35,347 nt of DNA from Tolypothrix sp. FACHB-123 (lineage in GTDB: Bacteria; Cyanobacteriota; Cyanobacteriia; Cyanobacteriales; Nostocaceae), in contig NZ_JACJRE010000069.1 of the NCBI RefSeq assembly GCF_014697075.1, positions 1 to 35,347 on the forward strand. Direction: 5' to 3'. Positions 28,228-35,347 of the stretch are shown in pieces (position 1 is the first letter of the stretch; each line of letters starts with the position of its first letter). A program made the position numbers and the translations under genes. The notes below the pieces were generated by a model. It was not told where the DNA came from. It saw only the letters and a program-made list of their open reading frames with translations, and did no database searches.

Positions 28228-28260
28228 AGTTTTTGGGATATTGAAAAATTCTTTGGCAGT

Positions 28261-28278
28261 CACATTTTAATCACATTT
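28261..28278 (+). promoter_or_regulatory. CACATTT-N4-CACATTT direct repeat upstream of the rhodopsin transducer
   Basis: Two 7-mers at an 11-bp period (CACATTTTAATCACATTT), the geometry of OmpR/PhoB-class binding sites, 115 bp upstream of the transducer start. A near copy occurs at 30011-30028. Binding protein unknown. Confidence 0.35.
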
Positions 28279-28392
28279 GTTTTTAATCCTTGAGTTAGCT
28301 AAATTCAGTATTTTGGCAAGCATAGGTATTACTTGGATGTGGCAGCGAAAGATATCACGTAGAAAAGTGCGGTATTTACCAGGAGATTTTCG

Positions 28393-28770
28393 ATGACTCA
28401 GTCAATTGGACGTACTTGTTGGGCGATCGCTGAAGGGTACATTCCTCCATATAGCAACGGGCCGGAACCTCAGTTTATTAGTCATGAAACTGTGTGTATT
28501 CTTAATGCTGGGGGCAAGGATGCCCATGTAGAAATTACGATCTATTACAGTAACAGAGAACCTGTTGGCCCTTATCAGGTAACTGTTCCTGCTCAACGTA
28601 CAAAGCATATCCGCTTTAATAATCTGACAGATCCAGAACCGATTCCTCATGATACTGATTTTGCCAGTGTTATTACCTCAGATGTACCGATTGTAGTGCA
28701 ACATACTCGGTTAGATTCGCGACAAGCAGAAAACGCCTTGCTCAGTACTATGGCATTTCCTGGTAATTAG
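28393..28770 (+). CDS. Anabaena sensory rhodopsin transducer (ASRT) family protein
   Basis: 125 residues. It matches remembered Anabaena ASRT almost end to end: IGRTCWAIAEGYIPPY, GPEPQFISHETVCILNAG, HVEITIYYS, IPHDTDFASVI and VQHTRLDSRQAENALLST. ASRT is a soluble tetrameric beta-sandwich protein that binds Anabaena sensory rhodopsin and is proposed to relay its light signal. AGGAG eight bases before the ATG supports the start. In Anabaena the rhodopsin gene lies immediately upstream; here the upstream neighbour is a Uma2 gene and no opsin is present in the window. Members in organisms lacking such rhodopsins may have other, possibly sugar- or DNA-related, roles. Confidence 0.95.
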   Translation: MTQSIGRTCWAIAEGYIPPYSNGPEPQFISHETVCILNAGGKDAHVEITIYYSNREPVGPYQVTVPAQRTKHIRFNNLTDPEPIPHDTDFASVITSDVPIVVQHTRLDSRQAENALLSTMAFPGN

Positions 28771-28864
28771 ATAAAAAGGGTAGCCTCATCTGCAGTAGCG
28801 ATCGCATAAACTGGCAAAATGTACCTTCTACACCAAATAAAAGGTTACACCAATTCAAATAATC

Positions 28865-28945
28865 TTTGCGACACATCAAAATATTCTAGAGGGCATGGCA
28901 GTGCCAGTGCCTCTACAATCTGTCGCATTCTTTTTTCCAATTGGT
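28865..28945. repeat. Dispersed repeat, copy 1 (about 80 bp)
   Basis: Shares TTTGCG-CACAT, TATTCTAGAGGGCATGGCA, TGCC and ATCTGTCGCATTCT with 34534-34614 in the same orientation, about 85% identical by eye. Its central part is an imperfect GGCATGGCA/TGCC palindrome. It lies between the ASRT gene and the end of the universal stress gene. Confidence 0.8.
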
Positions 28946-28991
28946 ATTACCCTAAATTGCGTTTATCTTTTTTCTAGCATAGATATCAGGT

Positions 28992-29873
28992 TTAGCGCCG
29001 ATGGGGTGGAAAAAAGAGTACGGGATACCAGCTATAGCGCAGTAATTCGGCTGCAAAGCTGGAAACTAGCCATTCTTGGACTGTACCGATTGTTGCTGAA
29101 GAAAGCGCGATCGCGCTAATATCAACCATTGTTGCTGCCTCTAAAATCTGGTTGATAGAGTATCCTTGGCGAACTTCTGTCTCCACTTGTAAATTTACCT
29201 CTTGCAAATCAGCTTTGATTTTAGATAAGCTTTCTTGCGCCTGCTGGGGTGAAATTTTTTGGGGTAACTCTCGACGGCGAGCTTCTTCTAATACCCAACA
29301 TAGCGTACAATCTCGGATATATGGCTCAGATTGTTGTTGCGCTAATTGCTTCACCTGTTGCACCAGATAATTCGCTGCTGGAGTCCCATTATAGGGAAGT
29401 AGTAAAGAGCGGAAAAGGTGCTGACAACGGAGTTTTAATTCTTCAGCAGTATAAGTAGAAATTAATTGCGGACGCAGTACCAAAAGCGGAATAGTTGTTT
29501 TGTGAGATAATTCAGCCATTGTACTACCCACCAATTTTTCTGTGAGTAAGTTGCGACTTTGAGAACCCAGTATAATCAATTGAGATTGATAACTTTGGGC
29601 AATCTTGAGAATAATATCAACAGGCTTACCTGATTGAACTTCTATGTTAACTTCGACATCAGTCGAACCGGCATCAAGGGTTTTTGTTAATTGGGTTTGG
29701 GCTTGTTTGATTTTCTCTGTATCGACTTGGGGAATAATCCCTTTTTCCCACAAAGGAACAGCATGTAGAAACACAATTTGTTTTATCCCAGCTAGCGCCA
29801 GACTAGAAACAAAATTTGTGAGACGCTGTAAACCATCGGCAAAATCTGTGCAAATCAAAACTCTTTGAAACAT
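28992..29873 (-). CDS. Tandem universal stress protein (two USP domains)
   Basis: 293 residues. The first UspA domain (1-137) starts VLICTDFADG and ends with the nucleotide-binding pattern GSQSRNLLTEKLVGSTM (Gly103 to Ser/Thr117-118) and IPLLVLRPQ. The second domain (about 155-290) begins LLLPYNGTPAA and has only a degenerate loop (LSSATIGTVQEWLVSSFAAELLRYS), so it probably does not bind ATP in the usual way. Typical for tandem USPs: one active and one structural half. It is transcribed leftwards from a region shared with the cytochrome pseudogene and has a weak ribosome site. Likely a cytosolic stress-response factor. Confidence 0.9.
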   Translation of the reverse strand: MFQRVLICTDFADGLQRLTNFVSSLALAGIKQIVFLHAVPLWEKGIIPQVDTEKIKQAQTQLTKTLDAGSTDVEVNIEVQSGKPVDIILKIAQSYQSQLIILGSQSRNLLTEKLVGSTMAELSHKTTIPLLVLRPQLISTYTAEELKLRCQHLFRSLLLPYNGTPAANYLVQQVKQLAQQQSEPYIRDCTLCWVLEEARRRELPQKISPQQAQESLSKIKADLQEVNLQVETEVRQGYSINQILEAATMVDISAIALSSATIGTVQEWLVSSFAAELLRYSWYPVLFFPPHRR

Positions 29874-30236
29874 AAATCACCACTCAAAGAAACTGAGAAA
29901 TCTGTTAATTTAATCTACAACCTATATCAAGTTTGCTTGACTAACAGCATATTTCATTTTGGTAATCGAGAAGTAATCATTTCCCTAAATTAGCCACAGC
30001 TATCATGAATTACATTTTAGTCACATTTGCGCTTTACAATGGCATTATTGTAGATTTTAACCAATAAATTATCTCTTGGGATAGAAGGTAAAAGATATTT
30101 GGAATTTTTAAGCTGATAAGCGACAAAAAAATCTTGAAATTGTGATATTTGCGCTCATTTCCATCTCAAATATCCAAGGGACAACTAACGAACAGTTAGC
30201 TGCTTGGGAAAACAGAAAAATAATAGTGAGGAAACT
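29874..30236. other. Divergent intergenic region
   Basis: 363 bases without a gene between the universal stress gene and the cytochrome-like pseudogene. It holds the direct-repeat motif at 30011-30028 and is otherwise AT-rich and featureless. Confidence 0.55.
30011..30028 (+). promoter_or_regulatory. TACATTT-N4-CACATTT direct repeat
   Basis: TACATTTTAGTCACATTT differs at only two positions from the motif at 28261-28278. It lies 138 bp from the universal stress gene start and 209 bp from the pseudogene start. Confidence 0.35.
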
Positions 30237-31050
30237 ATGCGATCGCGTACAATTCTCATCCTCATCTCTTTGTTAATTATTGTTGGCTTTTTAGGTTTTC
30301 AATTAGAACTAAATTTGCCAGGAAGACCACCTGCCATTGATAAAACCTATACACCATTGACAAAATCTCCCCCCACAGATATAGGTTCCTACGATGTTTT
30401 AGGCTATGTAGTCAGCAAAGAAAAAGCTGAGAGATGGCTGGAAACTGACAAAGGACGCGCCGCACTTTCTCCCGATAGGGGTGCGGTGAAAGTGACTGAA
30501 GAATTAATCGATTTGGGTCGTGATGCTTTTTACCAAGAAACCTGTACCCTTACCTGCTGACCCACCTGTGTTATCAGTTCCAACTGACATCACCCCAAAG
30601 GCAGATATTGAACTAGCTTATGCTTTGAGCGATCGCAATGGCGGTTATAAAGTACAAAACCTGATTGGATTATATCTCAGCGCACCTTATCTCCATGACG
30701 GTGGTGTAGCTGCTAGTGCTGAGTCTATCAAGCAAGATGAAAGCGGACGCTTTATGATTACTAAACCCGATGAGTTGGGAATGGCTGGAACTCTCATGCG
30801 GGGAATTGTACCAGACTCAGAAGCGAGTTTGTGATCGCTCCTCGATAGAAACTTGCGCCAGGCTGTAGTCACAGCTAACCAAAACAATTCCGATTTGCAA
30901 AGGTCAAACGTAGATGGTAGCGGACATGAATATTGGGTTGATGAACAAGCAGGTTACAGCACTCAAAACCAAACGGACTTGATTAAATTCCTACTGTCAA
31001 TAGACGACGATCCGGCCGTTTTACCGGAAACATCTCTAGCACAACGTTAA
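30237..31050 (+). pseudogene. Decayed c-type cytochrome/electron-transfer protein gene
   Basis: The intact start is the ATG at 30237 with GAGG upstream, encoding an N-terminal membrane anchor (TILILISLLIIVGFLGF) and ...EELIDLGRDAFYQET. Near 30540 the frame shifts by one and probably jumps across a deleted centre to PLPADPPVLSVPTDITPKA. The second frame continues through IGLYLSAPYLHDGGVAAS, meets an in-frame TGA at 30832-30834 and resumes as LLDRNLRQAVVTANQ to LIKFLLSIDDDPA, ending at 31050. The SAPYLHDGG and C-terminal DLIKFLLSID patterns resemble di-haem cytochrome c/peroxidase-like proteins. No CXXCH haem motif remains in what is left, consistent with loss of the middle. Exact family is uncertain; non-functionality is well supported. 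Confidence 0.82.
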
Positions 31051-31178
31051 AACAACTCCCCATTATTCAACACAGCTTTTAGGGACTGGGGAAGAGAAAT
31101 TTTAAATTTTAATTCCCCTGTCTCTATGTTTGCATTACTTTAATTAAGTAGGTGGTGGGAATTAAATATAAGATGGAC

Positions 31179-31291
31179 GTAGGTTGGGTTGAGGAACGTA
31201 GACGCGTTCGCGGAGCGTTGCCGCAGGCTAGCGGCTTCCCGAAGGGTAACCCAACACCCGCATGGGTTAGCGATAGCGTAACCCATCCTAC
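31179..31291. mobile_element. MITE-like nested repeat element
   Basis: 113 bp bounded by GTAGGTTGGGTT and AACCCATCCTAC (11 of 12 pairs match). The inside is strikingly GC-rich (GCGTTCGCGGAGCGTTGCCG, GCGGCTTCCCGAAGGGTA), unlike its AT-rich surroundings and typical of Nostocales interspersed repeat cores. A weaker outer pair (AAGTAGG at 31146, CCTACTT at 31309) suggests nested insertion. No coding capacity. Confidence 0.65.
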
Positions 31292-31432
31292 AAATAATTA
31301 TGCCTTCCTACTTATTTGCTCCTTTATAGCTACAAAACAATCGGTAAAACAGTAGACAAAAACTCCCATTGCTGGAGTAATTATTAGTTTATTTCACATG
31401 GATGAATTACAAGCAGATTAATCATCGAAGAA

Positions 31433-31476
31433 GGGAATAGGGAATAGGGAACTTTTAACAGTTTTCCTATTCCCTC
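31433..31476. repeat. GGGAATA tandem repeat forming a hairpin
   Basis: GGGAATA units at 31434-31450 pair with TTTTCCTATTCCCT at 31463-31476, giving a stem of about 12 bp with a 10-base loop. No T-run follows, so a role as a terminator is doubtful. Confidence 0.6.
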
Positions 31477-31665
31477 AGGTAGTTAAGAGACCCATGCTTC
31501 TATAAGTAGCAAGTTTTGGTGGAGTTTTAATCCACATACATTACATTCTGTTCTCTGTTACCCGTATTCCTGTTCCCCCTTTAATTGATTGACAGCAGGA
31601 TAAAACAGTCACTTTCTCTTCACATTTATCGCTCATACTCAAAATATTGTTCAGGAGTGTATTTT

Positions 31666-32016
31666 ATGGTTGGGCTAATTATTACTTGGGTAGTGACCTC
31701 TATCAGTTTTTTGATTATTTCTCGACTACCAATAGGCGTAGAAATAGACAATTTTGGTAAAGCATTAATTACCGCCGCAGTTTTTGGCATCTTGAATGCT
31801 CTATTACTTCCAGCTTTAACCTTTTTCACCTTGCCAGTCATTATCATTACCATAGGCTTATTCTTTTTTATTCTCAATTCAATTATCTTTGCCTTATCAG
31901 CTGCTATCGTACCTGGTTTTCGTCTCAGATACGGTTTCTGGAGTGCTTTGCTTGGCTCAATTGCTTTGGCAATTATTAACTCTATACTCTTAAGATTGAT
32001 AGCACCGTTTACCTAA
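31666..32016 (+). CDS. Holin-like four-helix small membrane protein (phage_holin_4_2 family)
   Basis: 116 residues from the ATG at 31666, with AGGAG eight bases before; the frame extends upstream only through AT-rich leader. Four hydrophobic segments are visible: [62 protein letters not shown] and [18 protein letters not shown]. The [12 protein letters not shown] and [16 protein letters not shown] segments are characteristic of this widespread chromosomal family, whose members lie outside prophages and have no proven lytic role. It is 67 bases upstream of the superoxide dismutase gene and co-oriented. Confidence 0.88.
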   Translation: MVGLIITWVVTSISFLIISRLPIGVEIDNFGKALITAAVFGILNALLLPALTFFTLPVIIITIGLFFFILNSIIFALSAAIVPGFRLRYGFWSALLGSIALAIINSILLRLIAPFT

Positions 32017-32083
32017 AAAGCGAGTGTTGCATTTGGAATCATTCAATAACCGAGAAGTATCAACTTTTAATGGGGAAAAACCT

Positions 32084-32899
32084 ATGCTGACAAAATTTTT
32101 ACGCCAACAATTTGTTTTGTTTATCGCCGGAATTTTTTTGGTGTCTGTGCTATTTGCTTGTCAAGAAAACCAAATCACAGAGTCACCAACTGCTACTGTC
32201 TCACCTGTAACACAACAAACTCCTCTAACTACTAACTCTCCACCGGTAGCATATCCAGATAGAGAATTAACTACTTCTCCCGCACAGCTACCAAAATTAC
32301 CTTACGCTTATAACGCACTAGAAAAAGCTATTGATGCAGAAACGATGAAACTGCATCATGACAGACACCATGCTACATACGTTAATAATCTCAATGAAGC
32401 CTTACAAAAGTATCCAGAACTGAAAAATAGAAGTGTCGAAGCAATGCTGCGCGACTTAAATAACATCCCAGAAGATATTCGGGATACGGTGCGCAACAAT
32501 GGTGGTGGTCATCTCAACCATACAATTTTCTGGCAAATTATGAGTCCTAACGGTGGTGGACAACCAACAGGAGAAATAGCCCAACAAATAAATCAAACCT
32601 TTGGTAGTTTTGATGCTTTTAGAAAACAATTTAATGAAGCCGGTGGAGACAGATTTGGTAGTGGATGGGTTTGGTTGGTGCGTAATGCCCAAAATCAACT
32701 CCAAATAGTAACTACAGCTAATCAAGATAGCCCAATCATGGATGGTTTATACCCAATTATGGGTAACGATGTATGGGAACATGCATATTACCTGAGATAT
32801 CAAAATCGCCGTCCTGAGTATCTCAATAATTGGTGGAATGTGGTGAATTGGACAGAAATTAACAGACGATCGCAAGCTGGATTGCAACAAAAAGTTTAG
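32084..32899 (+). CDS. sodA: Lipoprotein manganese superoxide dismutase
   Basis: 271 residues from the ATG at 32084 (GGGGA nine bases before). A lipoprotein signal ends in a lipobox with Cys26 (VLFACQ), followed by a Thr/Pro-rich tether of about 45 residues. The enzyme domain then begins [16 protein letters not shown]. All four metal ligands match E. coli SodA: His in [12 protein letters not shown], His in [10 protein letters not shown], and Asp and His in [20 protein letters not shown] and FGSGWVWLV favour the Mn form. It converts superoxide to hydrogen peroxide and oxygen, here on the outer face of a membrane. The next gene, a NADPH-oxidase-like protein, starts 12 bases after the stop. Confidence 0.95.
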   Translation: MLTKFLRQQFVLFIAGIFLVSVLFACQENQITESPTATVSPVTQQTPLTTNSPPVAYPDRELTTSPAQLPKLPYAYNALEKAIDAETMKLHHDRHHATYVNNLNEALQKYPELKNRSVEAMLRDLNNIPEDIRDTVRNNGGGHLNHTIFWQIMSPNGGGQPTGEIAQQINQTFGSFDAFRKQFNEAGGDRFGSGWVWLVRNAQNQLQIVTTANQDSPIMDGLYPIMGNDVWEHAYYLRYQNRRPEYLNNWWNVVNWTEINRRSQAGLQQKV

Positions 32900-32911
32900 A
32901 GGTATGGGCTG

Positions 32912-34255
32912 ATGAGAAGTTTATTGATGAAAAATCCTGTAGTGATCGGGGTATCTTGGATAGTAGCATATATTTTAATTATCCTCTTCCCTCTATTCAT
33001 CTTACTTTTATACCCACCGACACCCAGTGATGAACGTAGTTTTTGGTTAGAATTTTCTGCTGCTTTGGGTTTTATTGGTTTAGCAATGATGGCAATGCAG
33101 TTTGCCTTAACTGCCCGGATTAAAAGCATCGAAGCCTCCTATGGTGTTGACTTAATTCTTCAGTTTCACCGCTATACCTCAATAGTTGCATTCTTTTTTA
33201 TCCTGGCTCACCCCATAGTTTTATTCATTCATAATCCAGAGACACTGCAACTATTGAATTTTATCCAAGCACCGTGGCGAGCAAGAGCAGCAGTAATAGC
33301 TACTTTGGCGCTAATTGCAATTGTTGTCACCTCAATTTGGCGGCAAAAATTGAATATTCCCTATGAACCTTGGCGTATAGCTCATGGCATTTTAGCTGTG
33401 ATTATCGTTGCATTTGGTTTAGGACATGCTTTGGGTGTAGGTAACTACTTAGGGCTGTTTTGGAAAGCGGCGCTCTGGACTGGTATTGCAGTGGCGGCGT
33501 TGTGGCTGTTGATTTATGTCAGGTTGGTTAAACCTTATTTTATGCAGAAAAAACCTTACTTGGTGGAAGCAGCTATTCCCCAAAGAGGTAATGTCTGGAA
33601 TTTGGTTTTGCGTCCTCGAGGACATGATGGAATTAGTTTCCAACCAGGCCAATTTGCTTGGCTGACTTTGGAAATATCGCCGTTTAGAATGCGGGAACAT
33701 CCATTTTCTTTTGCTTCCAGTGCCGAAAAACGCGATCGCATTGAATTTGGGATTAAGGCTTTAGGAGACTTCACAAACACAATTAAGGATGTCAAACCAG
33801 GTACTAAAGCCTTTTTGGATGGCCCCTATGGCGTGTTTACTACAGACCTCTATGAGAATACAGCGGGATTTGTCTTTATTGCTGGAGGGATAGGGATCAC
33901 ACCAATTATCAGTATGCTTTTTACCTTAGCAGAACGTAAAGACGAGCGCCCTCTACTCTTAATTTATGCGAGTACAACTTGGGATGATATAACCTACCGA
34001 GAAGAGATCGACGCCTTAAAAGATAAATTAGACCTGACAGTTATCCACGTTCTTCGCAAACCTCCAGAAGATTGGTCAGGCGAAAGTGGATATGTCGATC
34101 AACAACTGCTAGAACGCTATATTCCTAAACGTCCTGCAACTCGCAATTACTTTATTTGTGCTGCACCAAAAATGATGAACGAAGTTGAAAAAGCTTTACA
34201 TAAGTTGGATGTACCTGTGACTAATATTCACATGGAACATTACAACCTTGTTTAA
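32912..34255 (+). CDS. NADPH-oxidase/ferric-reductase-like membrane flavocytochrome
   Basis: 447 residues. A six-helix membrane half (about 1-210) carries two His pairs in the b-haem pattern HX13H: FHRY...AHP and AHG...GHA. The cytoplasmic half is a ferredoxin-reductase module with the FAD motif REHPFSFAS, FAD/NAD motif GPYGVF, nucleotide-binding GGIGITPIISM and the end motif FICAAPKMMNEVEKAL. Members pass electrons from NAD(P)H through FAD and two haems to an acceptor outside: oxygen (giving superoxide) or ferric iron. AGAGG nine bases before the ATG supports the start. Position 12 bases after a lipoprotein Mn-SOD gene indicates an operon and hints at an oxygen-reducing role, though metal reduction cannot be excluded. 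Confidence 0.92.
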   Translation: MRSLLMKNPVVIGVSWIVAYILIILFPLFILLLYPPTPSDERSFWLEFSAALGFIGLAMMAMQFALTARIKSIEASYGVDLILQFHRYTSIVAFFFILAHPIVLFIHNPETLQLLNFIQAPWRARAAVIATLALIAIVVTSIWRQKLNIPYEPWRIAHGILAVIIVAFGLGHALGVGNYLGLFWKAALWTGIAVAALWLLIYVRLVKPYFMQKKPYLVEAAIPQRGNVWNLVLRPRGHDGISFQPGQFAWLTLEISPFRMREHPFSFASSAEKRDRIEFGIKALGDFTNTIKDVKPGTKAFLDGPYGVFTTDLYENTAGFVFIAGGIGITPIISMLFTLAERKDERPLLLIYASTTWDDITYREEIDALKDKLDLTVIHVLRKPPEDWSGESGYVDQQLLERYIPKRPATRNYFICAAPKMMNEVEKALHKLDVPVTNIHMEHYNLV

Positions 34256-34386
34256 CTTAATTCACAAGTTGCTAGTTCATAGCTTTAGCTTACATTCCTA
34301 GTTTGTTGATTGGCGAATTTTTGCGAAAAAATTTTCATTCCAACTTATTAGCAAATCCCAAAATCTACATTTCCTTAATTTTGATT

Positions 34387-34527
34387 ATGCGTTACAGTAT
34401 CATGCTGCAAGTTGTAGCCAGTATAACTTTAATTTTTCTGGGTACTGCTACTTTATTCGCTTGGTTACAATACCGTCAAGTCACCGATGAAGCGAGTATT
34501 CAGACAAGTAATGCAATGCCAATTTAA
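34387..34527 (+). CDS. Possible small single-pass membrane protein
   Basis: 46 residues from an ATG at 34387; the frame is open to a TTG at 34303. One hydrophobic segment (LQVVASITLIFLGTATLFAWL) is followed by a short polar tail. No ribosome site is visible and no family is recognised. It may be a real small gene downstream of the flavocytochrome or a remnant. Confidence 0.3.
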   Translation: MRYSIMLQVVASITLIFLGTATLFAWLQYRQVTDEASIQTSNAMPI

Positions 34528-34850
34528 ATAGTGTTTGCGGCACATGAATATATTCTAGAGGGCATGGCAATGCCATGCCCCTACCATCTGTCGCATTCTG
34601 TTTTTCAATAGTTATAAAAATTACCAGTCAAAAATCATACTCGATTTTTTTAATTCGGTCTGCGGGTAGATGTAATAAGATTTATCTACAGACAAACTAT
34701 ATATCGTGGCGTTCATTGTGGCGAAAAATTCTAGTTGCTAATTATAATTAATATTAAATGCGCAACGAATTATAGACCTAAGTCACTTAAATCAATTGAT
34801 TAACAATTTCCTCAACCATGCAAAGGGCGATTTTTGAGAGATAACAAATT
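34528..34850. other. Intergenic region upstream of the sugar dehydrogenase
   Basis: 323 bases without a gene. The first quarter is the dispersed repeat copy 2; the rest is AT-rich leader that should contain the dehydrogenase promoter. Confidence 0.55.
34534..34614. repeat. Dispersed repeat, copy 2 (about 80 bp)
   Basis: Same orientation as copy 1 at 28865-28945. Its centre is a perfect palindrome, GGGCATGGCA-A-TGCCATGCCC, followed by CTAC and ATCTGTCGCATTCT. It looks like a cyanobacterial interspersed palindromic repeat. Confidence 0.8.
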
Positions 34851-35347
34851 ATGAAATTGACAAATACTCTTACAAGAAAATTACTTTTTGGTATGGTATT
34901 ATTAGGACTTTCAGCTTGTAACTTAGCTACAACTGAGTCTGCAAATATTGATAATCAAGAAACACAAACAGCCCAACCAGTCAGCCAACAAACGGGGAGT
35001 AAAAATCAAACCTGCACTTTAGTAGACAGTGGCTTCGGTTCCCAGGGACAGGTAAAGCTAAAGGCTGAAGAAGTAGTCACAGGTTTAGAAGTTCCTTGGG
35101 GAATTGCTTTTTTACCCAATCAAGATATGTTAGTTACGGAAAGACCGGGAAGAGTTCGCCTTGTGCGGGGTGGAAAACTGATTCCTAAACCAGTAGCTAC
35201 TATCAAAGTCACCGAGACTGGTGAAGATGGGTTACTGGGAATTGCGACTCATCCCAATTTTGCTGAGAACAGATTTTTCTATTTGTACTACACCGCCGAT
35301 AGAAATGGGTCACAGGTGAATCGTGTTGAACGCTGGCGATTATCTCA
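34851..35347 (+). CDS. Lipoprotein PQQ-dependent sugar dehydrogenase (5' part, cut by window end)
   Basis: The first 165 residues are present; the window ends inside the gene. A lipoprotein signal (LLFGMVLLGLSACN) is followed by a Gln/Thr-rich tether. The start of a soluble glucose-dehydrogenase-type beta-propeller then appears: VVTGLEVPWGIAFLPNQDMLVTERPGRV, GEDGLLGIATHPNF and FFYLYYTADRNG. Members of this family oxidise sugars or aldoses with PQQ in the periplasm; many cyanobacteria lack PQQ synthesis, so the true cofactor and substrate are open. The ATG at 34851 has only a weak GAGAG upstream. Confidence 0.9.
   Translation, partial: MKLTNTLTRKLLFGMVLLGLSACNLATTESANIDNQETQTAQPVSQQTGSKNQTCTLVDSGFGSQGQVKLKAEEVVTGLEVPWGIAFLPNQDMLVTERPGRVRLVRGGKLIPKPVATIKVTETGEDGLLGIATHPNFAENRFFYLYYTADRNGSQVNRVERWRLS

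Larger units (their letters stand above)
31051..31665. other. Repeat-rich intergenic region
   Basis: 615 bases without a gene between the pseudogene and the holin-like gene. It contains a MITE-like GC-rich element (31179-31291) and a GGGAATA repeat hairpin (31433-31476). Confidence 0.65.

Noticed and set aside
28228-28392. Remnant of a rhodopsin gene upstream of the transducer
   Set aside because: Only 165 bases, AT-rich, with no opsin-like helices or retinal-lysine motif in any frame.
28895-29119. Plus-strand open frame downstream of the transducer
   Set aside because: It spans the dispersed repeat and the antisense of the universal stress gene, with no ribosome site or family match.
30520-30834. 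Middle cytochrome-like frame as an independent gene
   Set aside because: Its ATG falls inside the N-terminal frame, it has no ribosome site, and its protein starts in the middle of a domain and continues after the TGA, so it is part of a pseudogene.
31666-32016. Holin-like protein as evidence of a prophage
   Set aside because: This small four-helix family is widespread on bacterial chromosomes, and no phage structural, lysis or integrase genes are present.

Overview
The window reads as chromosomal DNA of a filamentous, heterocyst-forming type cyanobacterium (Nostoc/Anabaena/Calothrix-like). The signs are many HIP1 octamers (GCGATCGC), heptameric short tandem repeats between genes, AT-rich leaders, and gene families that are largely cyanobacterial: PcxA, PatA-type regulators, DUF928, the Mo-dependent nitrogenase C-terminal-like small protein, and the Anabaena sensory rhodopsin transducer. 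Species cannot be fixed from the sequence alone.

Layout. 1-984: possible tail of one gene, then a long leader with a 26-bp palindrome. 985-1695: an OmpR-type response regulator with no adjacent kinase. 1812-3461 (minus): a small membrane protein and the proton-extrusion protein PcxA. 3565-11698 (minus): a complete type IV pilus-style chemotaxis operon (PatA-like regulator, CheY, CheW, dCACHE-type chemoreceptor, CheA-REC hybrid). 11959-14351 (minus): a bestrophin-family channel, a small Mo-nitrogenase-like protein, a MITE-like element and a Cam-type gamma carbonic anhydrase. 14742-19277 (minus): a two-partner-secretion exoprotein and a secreted zinc metalloprotease.

19927-27491 (plus): a tight run of DUF928 protein, CHASE2 hybrid histidine kinase, REC-histidine kinase and an exported TPR-CHAT (caspase-like) protein; the last three genes overlap each other. 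It is divergent from the metalloprotease/exoprotein pair across a 650-bp spacer that holds an exact 11-bp tandem repeat. This block is the best candidate for an undescribed system: envelope sensing coupled to extracytoplasmic proteases and a secreted adhesin-like protein.

27646-35347: a Uma2-family protein, an orphan sensory-rhodopsin transducer, a double-domain universal stress protein (minus), a decayed c-type-cytochrome-like pseudogene, a small holin-like membrane protein, a lipoprotein Mn superoxide dismutase co-oriented with an NADPH-oxidase/ferric-reductase-like membrane flavocytochrome, and the start of a lipoprotein PQQ-type sugar dehydrogenase cut by the window edge. This last stretch looks like an extracytoplasmic redox region. 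It is bracketed by two copies of an ~80-bp dispersed repeat.

No rRNA, tRNA, CRISPR array or intact transposase was recognised.
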